Assembly (NCBI GenBank): GCA_003254905.1
Contig: QANU01034095.1
Coordinates: forward strand, 527,149-591,148
Length of the DNA stretch: 64,000 bases
Reading direction: 5' to 3'
DNA from: Nissolia schottii
Lineage: Eukaryota > Streptophyta > Magnoliopsida > Fabales > Fabaceae
Shown: piece after piece, positions 11,861 through 23,649 of the stretch
Position numbering within the stretch: position 1 is the first letter of the stretch
Layout: the number at the start of each line of letters is the position of its first letter
Made by a program: the position numbers and the translations under genes
The notes under the pieces: generated by a model
Told to the model about the DNA's origin: nothing
Databases searched by the model: none
Seen by the model: only the letters and a program-made list of their open reading frames with translations

Positions 11861-13131
11861 TTACTACCATACTTTAGGAAAATATGTATTTTGAATAAAG
11901 CTGAGTTATGATCTAAATAATCAATAGTAAGAATTTTCAAGCTTGCATTAATTATGTTCCAACGGTATGTAATTATTTTTCCCGATTCCTGATTGATGAT
12001 TCTTTGCTTCAGGTCAAACCTACAAACATTCACCCTACGATCACTAGAAATGTTAAAATCATTAATGTGATCACACAATTAAATATTTAATTAGAATCAT
12101 TGCAGTCACATTTCTTCACCTATCTCATTCTACAAGTTGTCGTCACAATTACCTGCCGGAATCAACACAGATTCCCGGGAGTGATTGAAACGAACTCAAT
12201 GGGTCCTCCAATGTGACAGCAGAATCATAGTCCAAAATATCAAGTAAAGAAGAAAAATAAATAAATAAAAAACACTTGGAGAAGCATGAAAATATTCTTG
12301 AGAGTGAAATGTTACACTTTTCATCCCTTCCCTTAGATAGCGGGTCAAATGTCTCCTTGCTTTTTAACAACCTTGGTTAATAAATCCTTAATGGGTCCAT
12401 GTCAATTTTGATGAAATAATAGGATAAAATACCTTTTTATCTTCTAACTATACTTTACTTTTAGTTTGGTCCATAGTTTTTTTGTTGTTGTCATTTTATT
12501 GTTGATTTTGGTCTTCTATGTTTTAATCGGTACCATGTTGATTTTTGTCAAGAACTATCTCTCTCAAAAGTTTAAGCTAATGAGTAGAGACATATGAACA
12601 ATTTTATATATTTCCTCATACGTCTCCTCATGCTAGAGCTTTTTGGGCCTGCAACGTGGATAACTTTTGTTGAAAATAGGAATCAACAATAATCGAGCTC
12701 CAGATTCTTTTAGTCATATATAGTAGTTCTGATATCATGTTAAGAACCATGTTTCTCAAACGTTTAAGCTAATGAGTAAAAACGCACAAATAATTTTATA
12801 TATTTCTTTACCGTACCATCCATTTGGCCCCTAATTACCTTTATCCATACTATCATTTTAGCCCTAGTTTGACTCTCAAATTCTCTGAGTCATTTCTTAG
12901 AGCCTTCACAAAAATTGTTGATATTTTATTTTGACTTTAAAATGATACCTAATTTAGCTGAAATAAATTTACGATGAATAAATTATGACTTGATATTTGT
13001 AGTACGTCAAATTTGATAATTATGAGACCAAATTAAGAAGGGCTTAAAATGTACTTAGGAGACTAAGTTAAATATTAAAAAAATAGAGAATCAAAATGAA
13101 AAAATGAAAAATCAAGTGTGTGTGTGTGTGT
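11861..13131. other. Intergenic with a repeated 70-bp segment and (TG)n
   Basis: Segments 12546-12616 and 12739-12808 are diverged direct repeats sharing 'gtttaagctaatgagta' and 'aattttatatatttc'. A related phrase recurs near 45060-45110. Sequence near 12430 ('tttagtttggtccatag') and near 13050 could be ends of a decayed Mutator-like element. A (tg)n tract occupies 13116-13131. No gene seen. Confidence 0.5.
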
Positions 13132-13132
13132 N
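13132..13132. other. Single-N assembly join in a microsatellite
   Basis: One n separates a (tg)n run from an (at)n run. The true repeat length is unknown here. Confidence 0.9.
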
Positions 13133-13849
13133 ATATATATGAACACAGTCACCGACGCCCAAGTGCAATGCTCGGAGAATTAAATAAACACGAAAATTAA
13201 ATGTTAATAACAAAGGACGATGAAGTCATGAACCAGAAGCGTATAAATCTCAATCTTCGGGCAAGTAAGTTGGTAGGGACACCGCCAAAAGTAAGCGTTA
13301 GGTGAGAAATGGAATTAAATTTTGCATGTCAAACTTGATTAGAAGCAAAACATTGTCGCCACCAATTATTGTCGGGCCTCAATATCATCCATAATCAAGA
13401 TAGATTAGTGTCACGCTTCTCACTTACTAGACAAATTGGTTTTTTTATAGGCTTGTTGATGATGGGTTTAGACCTTTAATCATTGGGGTTTGTTAGATTT
13501 GAATGTTTAATTATATGTGTGACGCTGAGTAAAGTAGTGTTAAGTAGTGCCATAGTTAGAAAAATTGGCCTTCCTCACACGCTTGTACACATTCCATGTG
13601 GGGCCATACTTTTTCTTGTCGCTTCATCAGGATATTAAAACACTGACTCATGGCAGCATGCAAATAATTTGTACTGTTACTCGTATATAAGTTTGTTAGT
13701 GTAATTAAGAATTTGGAGTATATCATAAATTGAACTAAGTCATAAATTGAATAAGAAAGCACCATAAACTACATGCAATGGTGTGGTTAGTGCCTAATCT
13801 ATATGAGAAAATGAAGCTAAATTTCATTAGAGAGTTATCACTCCCCACT
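13133..13849. other. Intergenic, no gene seen
   Basis: Mixed composition with only short chance open frames and no recognised element boundary. Confidence 0.45.
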
Positions 13850-14762
13850 CAATGGATTTGAGGCACTCCTTTTGTTAGTCGATGAGGTCTCGTAGCCTGA
13901 GGATGATGTCTTGGGGGCCTGGCTTATTCCAGGAGTCTAAGGTGACTACCTGGGAGGGGATGTGGTGGCCATTAGGCTCTCAGCACTCCGCACAGTTCTC
14001 CCCAGACTTGGATACGATATGTCCATCCCGAGGATCAACTTTATGGACTTCTTGTTGGTGTTGGTTCTTGTCCCCATTTTGAAGCATCCCTAGCAGGCGT
14101 GGTTTTTGGGGAGGGATCACAACAACATTGTTCACTTCCATCTAAGCACAGAAATAAAGGGTAATTTGACACTTATTAGACAATATCAAGTTTCCACAAA
14201 CAACACCAATGTTTCTAAGTAATTCGAGTGAAGAATGAATATACCTAAACATAATGGATAGATGGTTGAGGCTCCTTGACAGAAGCTCTAACACGGTGCT
14301 CCTGGTGCGAGAGAGTGGCGGTGGGGTGTACATGCAAAGGTACTCTGACGCTCAAGTAAGCACAATAATTAAGTGAGTATTCTGAGATGTAAATAAGTGA
14401 ATCCTGATGAGTTGAGGTGAGATAGGTCTGTTAGTTTGAGATAGAACATGGGAAATTCAAATGGTGGTTTCCCCTTATCATAGAGTTTTTATCTTATCCT
14501 ACTTATCTCAAAGTTGGTTGCGTGATCCATTAAGGACATTTCTCTTACTTTGGCACTGAGTTGAGCCAAGTCGAGTCCTGGGTCTTGGGCTTGTGGCCTT
14601 GAGCACGAGTAGTGGGCTGCTCTCCCTTTGCACCTGTGTTGCAACCCTCTTTCTGCCTGAATGTTAGCTCTCCTTGGGCTAACGAGTGCAGGTAGTTGAG
14701 GTGAGCTCCAACTTCTCCTTAGTGGACTTAGCTCTTTGAGCTTTTGACATTAGTCCTTAACA
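13850..14762 (-). mobile_element. LTR-retrotransposon fossil: one LTR plus start of internal region
   Basis: On the minus strand the sequence starts tgttaaggactaatgtc at 14762 and reaches a boundary at about 14210 (ends aaaca). Immediately after comes ttggtgttgtttgtgg, a diverged form of the ttggcgccgtctgtggg site that follows the 5' LTR in Ty3/Gypsy Tat-type plant elements. A short gag-leader-like stretch follows. The LTR is about 553 bp. The second LTR and the enzymes are absent, so this is a broken, old copy. Confidence 0.65.
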
Positions 14763-14767
14763 AGTAT

Positions 14768-14786
14768 AAATATATATATATATATA
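14768..14786. repeat. (AT)n microsatellite
   Basis: Short run of ta dinucleotides. Confidence 0.8.
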
Positions 14787-14929
14787 AAGAGTTTAATTTT
14801 TTTATACTGTCATCCAATTAAATATTGATAGTAAAAATAGTTAAGTCCCTTAGCAAGGGTAGGAACAGGGTAGTTGCAAAGCATCTTTGGCTTGTTAGGC
14901 CATCCTATTTAAACCCACATATAATTATT

Positions 14930-15030
14930 ACTAAAAAATTAACGAGGTAAGATTTGAACATTGTCAATTTAACACTAAGCTAACTTGAATGGTTATGTCA
15001 ATTTATGCAAATATAAATATATAAATAAAG
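14930..15030 (-). mobile_element. tRNA-derived SINE fragment, copy 1
   Basis: Read on the minus strand there is an A-box-like ttagcttagtgttaaa followed by a B-box-like tgttcaaatctta about 30 bases later, the polymerase III promoter layout of plant SINEs. A second copy lies at 15365-15480. Confidence 0.5.
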
Positions 15031-15364
15031 AGTTTAATTTTTTATATTGTCAACCAATCAACATTTTTAAACCCACATATAATCTATATTAACTAAAATG
15101 TAGAGTTTTTGTCATCACTAATTTTGGAGGGAATTTTTTCTCGTAAACTATTTTCACTAAATTCTACTATTTTTTTTAATTCAAATTTAAAATTTCACTA
15201 AACTTACTCTATTTGACGCTACTAAATCTTTCATAATTTAAAATTAGCATTTTCTTACTTTTAACATTTAAAAATATAAAAAATAAAATTAAATAATTTA
15301 TGTAAAAAATAAGATCAACAAATTTAAAATAATTTCTATCTATAGCTCATGTACTAAACTAGTT

Positions 15365-15480
15365 GTTACTAAAGAATTACTGAGGTGAGATTTGAACGTC
15401 ATATTACTCCTTATCAATTTACCACTAAGCTAATTTGAATGATTATGTTAATTTATGCAAATGTAATATATTCATATATT
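15365..15480 (-). mobile_element. tRNA-derived SINE fragment, copy 2
   Basis: The minus strand shows A box ttagcttagtggtaaa and B box cgttcaaatctcacc. The similarity to copy 1 continues into 'caatttatgcaaat'-type flanking sequence, so they are either one family or a local duplication. Confidence 0.55.
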
Positions 15481-17711
15481 ATTATGTTATATTCATTTAT
15501 TCAAATATAAGTTTATTTATTATAAAATATTTATAATAATATATTAATAAACAAACAATAAAGAGGTCGGTCGACCAAGTTCTAGGCCAAATTAGACCTC
15601 TAAAACAGGTTAGATCAAACAAAAAAAAGTTATTAACAAGTAATAGGTTAAACTTAGGTCACAAACTTATGACGTACGTTTGACCTGTTTGGTGTGTAGC
15701 CTGACTGTTTGTCCTATGTCCACTCCTAAATGACAACATAAATTTTTTTACACTTTATTAATGTGTAAAAATTAAACTCATAAATAAATACAAATATACA
15801 TTTATTGCATATTAAAGTTTATGGGGCACCGTAGCTTATCTTTTTTATATTGGTTATGTATTAATTTTCCAGATTTCTCAAAATGGTGGGGTCGAGAACT
15901 AGAGGAAAAGCTAATCAATAATCAACATAAGTTATGTAAAATTTAGTACTTCATAGAAAAATAAAGGACAGGACATAGAGACAAAACATTTTCAATTTTT
16001 TTTTTCACACTCTTATAGGGGGTACATTGTCATTACAGTTGTGTTACGACAATATCATGCGACTAATCAAAAGTATCAAACGTTAATGTCATCATCGTTT
16101 GCCGTTTATAAATGGTACACTGTTGCTGTCATCGATCGTGTAACTATCGAATATGTTTTGCAGCACTTTTGCAGCTACATTTGTTTCCTGCTGCCGTAAC
16201 TTAAGCAATTTGAACACAAACATGATAAATGGTAGTATATTTATTAAACTCGACCTAGTGATTGATTATACACTATGGGGTCACTGACCTAATCAGTGAG
16301 TTATTGAGTTGAATCAGATTTAATTAAATAAATATATAAAAATATAATTTAGTTAAATTAATTATATAATATATGTAATTAATGGCTAATAACAGCACAA
16401 ACAGCATTGTTGGCCTAGCGGTAATGCACAGTGTAAACATGTTTGTCATTCCAAATCAGAAGATGATAAGAAAATGGTGGCTTCTTAGTTACCTTATAAG
16501 ATAAATACCCTATAGTATCTAATTTATTTTTAGGATTTTTCATAATTATATTACTTCTTAGTTACTAATTGTACCATATTTTGGTCATAATTAATTAGAT
16601 ACACTAATACACAGTTGCTTTGAAATATGAATAATGTCTTATATTATTGTATAATTGGGATGAATAGATAAAAAAAAAGATCTATAAGCATCAATCTTTA
16701 TTTAAAGATTTGGTATTGGCCACGAAATAATGAATACTTTGGCTTCTTTTCTAATTTAACTAACCAAACATGCATAATCATCAACAGAAAGCTAATCAAG
16801 ACATAAAGCCAAAGCATATATACCCTCCTTTAAAGTTAGAGAGTATGTAAATTAGCACTTAATTTTGAAAATTATTAACCGTACAGCGTGCTGTATGCGG
16901 ATAAGCCACACAAAGAAAGCAAAATCAAATTATATATTTTGCACCAAAGTTTTTTGTCTTAGAGGAACACGCAACCTACACTAATTCAGGTGCAACAAGA
17001 ATAATTTCATATTATAAAGTTTGTGTTTATAGTGTGGATAAAATGCCAGGTTAAGTATGATTTAAATAGTTCTAGCTTGTCGTATGGTTCAACACACATA
17101 TTTTATACGAGAATAATAATAATATATACTATTCATCATAATCATGACATACCTTTGATATTATTGCATCTTATCTTATGAATATCTTATATAGAATACA
17201 ATTCGTTGAATATTAAACGACGTTGTCTCTTCACATACAAATATGTATGACTAAAAAACGGCACACACGTGTGAAAGAAGAGAAAAAACCAAAAAAGGCT
17301 TTGATTCAGAGGAAGACCCAAAATTGAGGAGGTGGCATTCTTGGACTGACTGAAGAAGCTTTAACTACTGCTACACATATACAAAAGAAAACTGAAACAA
17401 TGAGAAATTAAAATTCTTAGGCAAACATTGTTTATTATCCTTGTCCATTTTTTTTTATCTTTTAAACAAAAATTTGTCTAAAATTAATTATTATTTAATT
17501 AAATTAAGAAAACATTAAATAGATTTTTTTTAATATTTATACCCTTATTATCTCTAATACTTCTAATAACACTTAATAACTATAACACTTATTGCTCAAA
17601 GTTAATTTTATCTGTGAACTTTATATTTTCTCTATCATAGTGTCAATTAAATGATTTTTTAAATCATATTTTTGTCTAAAATAATAACAAAAAGTGGACA
17701 GAGAGAGTAAA
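15481..17711. other. AT-rich intergenic DNA
   Basis: No gene is recognisable. A possible SINE head lies at 16402-16470 (listed separately). The rest is AT-rich with scattered poly-A/T runs. Confidence 0.5.
16402..16470 (+). mobile_element. Possible SINE head (tRNA-like A box)
   Basis: ttggcctagcggtaatg is a good tRNA-type A box. The expected B box downstream is only weakly present (gtttgtcattcc), so this is tentative. Confidence 0.3.
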
Positions 17712-17877
17712 TAAGATTAATTTGTATTCATTGCGTTTTACACGGTCATTCAATTATATGTTATTATTTAAAAGATTTTTAAAGTAATGTTAATGAGGAC
17801 AAGACTCAATCAATTTATTTAATGTGACAACACATAATTAAATGACGGTGTAAAAGTTAATACAAATTAATGTCTTA
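17712..17877. mobile_element. Short hairpin MITE, about 166 bp
   Basis: Inverted arms of about 50 bp: the left arm runs taagattaatttgtatt..ttttacacggtcattcaattat, and the right arm is its complement, ending aatacaaattaatgtctta. There is no ORF. The superfamily is uncertain because no clean target duplication is visible. Confidence 0.65.
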
Positions 17878-18344
17878 CTAAATTATTTAGGCATTTTATT
17901 CAACTGTAATTAGCATGTATGAATACATTCTTGATGATTGATACAATTTTAATTTATGGAGCTCGAGCCATACAACCTAACACCTGTTTAATATTGAAGA
18001 AAGTGTTTATATGTGCCTAGTCGTGCCTAATCAAGAATTATTTATAAAGGTAAATATTTTTCAATTAAAGAAAAAGATTACATGAGATATTTATTGTGAA
18101 TCAAGTGTTTTTTAACGTATAAAATGTTTTTAACTCCTTAACCAATAATATCGAGTTCCAATTTTAAGAAGAGTATAATATATGCTGATCCAGTAGTCAT
18201 TCATATAATAAGGTTGAACATTTTCTTTTTATCATTATATCTTGGTGATTGTTGTTGTTGTCGTCATTTTTTCTTTCTCTTGGTGTGTAGTTTTTGGTTG
18301 GGCAAACAAAAATACAAGGCGGAGAGAGATGCATGTATGTACAG
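17878..18344. other. Intergenic, no gene seen
   Basis: AT-rich up to about 18240. From there a less AT-rich block leads into the hairpin at 18345. Confidence 0.4.
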
Positions 18345-18502
18345 CAGGTACAGGGCAATGGAATGTTGGGTCCACCATAAAAGACAAGGGTATAGTGAGA
18401 GGGAGAGATTCCCTTGCCGACAGTGTTTGGATTGCATGCTCTTCCCAAAGGGTCAAAATAGAGACAATTCGCCAAGGGACGGTGGCATGCCATTGCCAGG
18501 GT
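18345..18502 (+). other. Imperfect hairpin, possible small-RNA precursor
   Basis: The left arm at about 18350-18375 (cagggcaatgga..gtccacc) is complementary, with bulges, to 18480-18502 (ggtggcatgccattgccagg). An inner stem pairs tcccttgccga with tcgccaaggga. The fold is therefore about 150 nt, a size seen in plant miRNA precursors. I do not recognise either arm as a known conserved miRNA. Four overlapping open frames here (the longest, 122 codons, on minus) are most likely side effects of higher GC. Confidence 0.35.
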
Positions 18503-18694
18503 GATGGAGAAAAATTGATATGAATCTTTGGTGAAGATTACATTGCTCTGAAGGGGAACCTTCAAAGAAATCTGCTAGTCAATTTTTTTTATAAAAGGAA
18601 AGGACTAGGATCTATTCTAGGCTTTTAGCCTCCTTTTGTTTTTCAATCGTGTGGTTGTCTAAATAATTTTGAGATATGTTGTCTGCTCAATAGT

Positions 18695-19168
18695 GGAATA
18701 ACGCTTTAAAATCTGTTCATGACAAGCATTAGCATATCACTTGAGCATAACAAAGAGCTTTTCATGTCTCTAGGACAAAAAAACAAAGAGCTTTAGCAAA
18801 AATTTTCTTCCTTCACATGTTATTATGAAAAATGTCTTAATTGGTTTTTGAACATTTTATTAGTGTCTATATTGAATTTTTTAAAAAAAACTGTTTAATT
18901 AATCCTTGAATATTTCAAATGTTATCTCATTAGCCATTATGTCTAAAATATTTAGGGACTAACGAGAGTAACATTTAAATTGTTCATAGACTAATTGATT
19001 TTTTTTTTTGAGAGACCAACAACACCCATAAAAATAACATGTGAAGGAAGAAAAATTTTCCTAAAGCTCTTTGTTTTTTGGTTTTAGAGACATGAAGAGC
19101 TCTTTGTTATGGTGCCCAAGTGATATACTAATGCTTGTCATGAACTGTTATATTAAAAGCGATATTAC
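18695..19168. mobile_element. Foldback element, about 135-bp inverted arms
   Basis: The left arm 18695-18833 contains 'gttcatgacaagcatta', 'caaagagctttagc' and 'ccttcacatgttatt'. The right arm 19033-19168 carries the same phrases in reverse complement. The roughly 200-bp loop is itself partly palindromic ('ttggtttttgaacatttta' against 'aaattgttcatagactaat'), which suggests one inverted-repeat element nested in another. No ORF. Confidence 0.75.
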
Positions 19169-19228
19169 GTGGGTAACATTTTGTTATAATCCTATAATAG
19201 AAAAGACGAAGATAAATGGACAAAAGAG

Positions 19229-19447
19229 GCGTTTCTTGTGTCTATTTGTTTTAGATGGACATATATTAACTTAAAAATCATCTCTAAAACATGTCTTTGA
19301 TGTTATTTTTGAGAATAACAAATATTATTTTTAAAATTTTCTTAAAACAGAGATAATTTTAAGTTTTTTTTATCTCCATTCCCATTTACAAAGATGTTTT
19401 TCCTAGTGTCTCTATTTTCTTAGTCTCAAGACAATAACCAAACGTCA
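19229..19447. mobile_element. MITE family 2, diverged copy
   Basis: It starts gcgtttcttgtgtctattt and its right end reads, in reverse complement, gacgtttggttattgtcttg. This terminal pattern is shared with the elements at 37602-37898 and 43789-44069. Confidence 0.45.
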
Positions 19448-22400
19448 CCTTTTACTCGAAATATTGTTCTTCTTCCACAAGCGTGGAAGAATTTTTTTCA
19501 AAATATAGTGTCAAACTCTTACTCTTCTTTTTTTCTTGGTAGAAAAAAAATTAGGTGAGTTTAACACCAATCATTCCATTTTGTGTTAGAGCCTCTATCA
19601 AATTGGGTCTAACGTTTTACATTATTTATTATCTTATCTGTTATTATCTTAAAAAAAAAATTCAAAAGAATCAATTTTGAATTATAGAATTTGAAATCCT
19701 ATTACTATGTATATACATATATCACGTCAAGAAGGGTGCCTACAACACAACAATCACAGCGTCAGCAGTTTGCTTTGGAGATTCTTTTTGGGTTGTTCAG
19801 GTATTTGTTGAGTACTAATTTATGCTCCGTTTTTAATGCGACTTTAGCCGTTTATTCCAGAAATTGTGGGCATCCATTTAATAACCTCAGAATATTTTTA
19901 TCTCCTATTTGGTTGTACTTCTTTTACCATGTGTGCGTTTTTTGAGCGTGCTGCACTAATATTTATTCCACCCTTTTAATAGTGAGTAAGTTTTCTTCTT
20001 TGAGATTCTTTTTGTGAAACTCTTTTGCTATATACTCATTGATATTTTATAGTGAAATTTTTTTGGACTAGGTCTTATGGTTTTTTGTCCCTCTCATTGG
20101 GGGGTTTTTTACATTAAAAATTGATGTGTGCTCTATCTGCTCTATCTAATTTTTCACACTCTTGGATATACTGTTTGTCATAATATATTGCGTTTCTAGT
20201 AGATTCACTTCAAGTGGGGAAGATTATTATTTACAACTTGTAATTTTTTGCGGCATATACATGTCTTTTCCAACACTAGGGATGAGAACAAGCCAAGTCA
20301 AGCCCTTAACAGGCAGAGCCTGCCTCATTAATTTTTACCCTGAGCTGAGCCTTTTTTTAGACTCTTTAAGTGTGCAGGCATTTACAAATCATCCATTAAA
20401 ATTACTCTTATATCGATAACAGGAGTTGAACTCGCATCTTTTTCGTAATACAAGTCCATTTTTTTTAATAATCAATGACATCTTTAGCACAGCGTCAAAA
20501 CTCCTCTTAATAAGAAGTGATGTCTTTTAAGCAACACTAGAATCTTTGCCCAATTTCTTGTGGAATTTAATAATTTACCTACATTCACTAATGAATCAAT
20601 AAATTATATGATGACACTTGTATGAAAATGTTGTTACTCTAATATTACAATATTCATTTTGTGTTATTGGTTGTACAGAAAGTTAGTTATATATCAAACA
20701 GCGGATCATTTTTTTTTAATATTTATTTTATAAACATGTTTTTGTCATTGATAGCTGGTCCAATTAACATACTGAAAGTTCCCTTTAAGACAAAGGAAAA
20801 CCTTTCTGGGAAACATCCTTGGATTTAAACCAACAATCATATTCATAAATTTTAATCAAAACTTTTATCTTGCACTCTTCCATTATCCTAATTAGTAGCT
20901 ACTAACTTGTAACCTCAGACCGATCTGATTTGTCTAGATCAATTTCTCCCTAGGATCCAACAGCTACATCTGTCACATATCTAAGATAATAGTTTTTTAA
21001 TTCTAATTCAATCACAAACCCCCCTAAATAATGCATGTTACATTTAACCTGTGCTACTGATTTTAAAAATATGAAATTCAAGATGCAGAGTCAGAGAACA
21101 TATAGCCAACAAGACAGCTAAGGATGGTTAGAGGCATGGGTTGAGCGTTACTCTCATTCCTGCTGTGCAGAATCTAGAATTAATGTACTTTATTTAGAAG
21201 GAAAAAAAAAAATTGTGGAGGGAGATATATGTCATCATGCTAGCTGGATTATCTAGTAGCAAATAAAACAATTGAGAAATATTAATAGGGTAGAACATTT
21301 GCGCCAATTAATTTGGGCATGCACCTTATGCTCATTAGGATGGTTGGATTTGGACAATGTACCATTGTTAGAGGGAACAATTTTAAGGTCTTGACTCTTG
21401 AAGGAATGTGTCAAGTTGCATCTTGCGGAAGAGTCCGAAATTCGGAGAGATTTAACTTAATAGATAAGCGATTGATAAACAAAATAATATGTTAAATATC
21501 ACGTATTAAAAAGACATTAAGTCTATAAGTTTTAAATATATGTGAGACTTCATGATACTTGACATCGCAACAAATTGGATCCGCAATCTTAAGAGATCCG
21601 TTGAAAGTATTCAAGTTCATTTTCTATCCTGCATGACATATGGTGTGTGTGTGTATATATTACATGTAGTTGGTCTACCTCATACATTTGAAGACTGGAG
21701 GGTTCTGCCAGTGCCACCAATGAAAGATGAATGGCTTAGCACTACCAACTGACACAGTGTTCCATCACAACCAATCATCTCACTTTCCAATGTACATATT
21801 AATGACTTATGTATAAACTATACAGAGATTCAACATATTTTGAGCAAGACACAAAATTAATTAACAAGCAGCAAAGGAGAGACAGTACAGGGACAGCACA
21901 GTATGTAAGCAGCAGAGTGACCTTGCATGGGATATGTTAGATGTTAAAATTTAAACCATTTTGGAAATGGAAGCCCAAGATCATTCTTACATTACATTTT
22001 ATTCGGTAATTAAATTGGAATCTTCACTTATTTTCTGTTACGGATTAGAAATACGGGCCTCCACGATCCAGTCTAGATTGGAACGCAGGGTTCAGGCCCA
22101 ACCTGAAACCCGATCCAGCAAGAGAGCATGGTATTCTGACCCAACATAGATACACTTAGAACTCTCAGTACTATTGCACACAATGGATAAGCCTGTTTCT
22201 TTTTTTGTTTCTGGTGGATGATCCATGCCTCTTCATCTTCATTCTTCAACATTGGAATATAGTGCAGCTAGCAAGACAACAACTATAAATAGATATATCC
22301 TAATCCTCATTCTCGCTTTGGCACATTTACTTGCTGCTTGAACTTGAATTGTTATGATCTGTGCTCCTAGTCTACAGATTTTTTCAATATGGCCAAACTC

Positions 22401-23400
22401 TTTGCATCACATTGCATTTGAGACTTATGTTTGTGCCAACAACTTTTCTCTAAGTGACTAATTATCTTGCACTGTTGCACACCAAGTTGAAGATTTTCCT
22501 CCATAATTTCCTGCTTGTTGATCTTTTACTCAGCAAATGAATCCTTAACCCCGTTGGAATCGGCCGGGTCAGATTTGTGTTTAGATTGAAATTCCATTCA
22601 AAGAAATTGCTCTTCAACTAGTTATATGCTTATGTGGATGTCTGCTTGTAATGTCTCAAATCAATTAAATCTGTTAATGATTGTTCATTTGATTTGATTC
22701 TAAATATTTACATAATTGATTTAATTTGATTTAATCTTGTAAATTAATTGTAACTTGTTTTTGACCGTTGAGTCCTCAACCCATAAATCGGCTCAGCTTC
22801 CTATATAAAGATACACAACTCAGATAATACAATTGTTATTTCTTTGTTATCTATCTTTTTCCAATATTTTTTGGTGTCTCATTTATCTGTTTTTTTCAAG
22901 ATGTTTAACAAAATCACTTAAAGCTTTGTGTTCCAAATTTGATCAAAATCACAACAACACACAGGCAAACACACAAGCTTGATCATACATCTGCAGAACA
23001 TGGGGCAATCTGGACACACGAAACAAAATATATAAGAAAGAAAGGCATGAAGAAAGCTACGCTGTTTTCTGTAGAAACCTTTCAACTCTGCACAATTGGG
23101 CTATCTACACATGGTTTTGCAACCATTAATGCTGCATTAGTTCCCCTTCGCCAACCTCAAGACTAAAAATAAAAAACTACTAATTCAAATGCAAACATCA
23201 AACAATGAGTGCCAGATCAGTGTATACCAATGTTAGTCTCAGGTTTAATACTAAGAGAGCTTTGCCCATGGTTTAATGACTTTTCAGAACATTTTCAACT
23301 GTTCTTCTTTGTCCCTTTATCCTGATGTAATACTTTGATTATCTTTAAAACCATGACATTTTGTTATTGTAATGTTACCGGTATTCCACTCACAATTATT
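19448..23400. other. Gene-poor intergenic stretch
   Basis: About 4 kb with no supported gene. Minus-strand tRNA/SINE-like B-box sequence occurs near 20405-20440 (gagttgaactcgcatc). At 22580-22860 a TATA-like tatataaag and a leader-like end suggest a worn LTR fragment, but with no partner. Short open frames at 19691, 20162, 21961 and 22939 have no recognisable domains. Confidence 0.45.
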
Positions 23401-23410
23401 TGATTTCAAT

Positions 23411-23418
23411 TATATAAT
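23411..23418 (+). promoter_or_regulatory. Possible TATA box of PMEI gene 1
   Basis: tatataat lies 232 bases upstream of the PMEI start codon. It would give a leader of about 200 nt, which includes the C/T-rich tract at 23570-23625. It is the only TATA-like run close to the gene. Confidence 0.35.
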
Positions 23419-23649
23419 TCGTTGTCCTGCATGCTTGTGCATTGGTTATCCTCCGTTGATATTTTAACGGTTGCTAAATATCATTCCACCACAACCGCAA
23501 ACCCTATTCTCAGCAAATTCCAACCTTAGGAACCCGTTTTCATAGCCGCAAGCATCATTCACTTCAAATACCCCTCCATTTCCCCCTTCATTCCAAGCGG
23601 GCTTCTCCCTTCTCTCTTTCCTCTAATTTCCAAAGGAGAAGGAACAACA

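Noticed and set aside
18421-18450. miR159-like start tttggattg in the 18.3-kb hairpin
   Set aside because: Only nine bases agree and the position in the fold is wrong for a miR159 precursor.
18197-18565. 122-codon minus-strand frame as a small protein gene
   Set aside because: Four frames overlap the same island, no domain or signal is visible, and the hairpin explains the constraint equally well.
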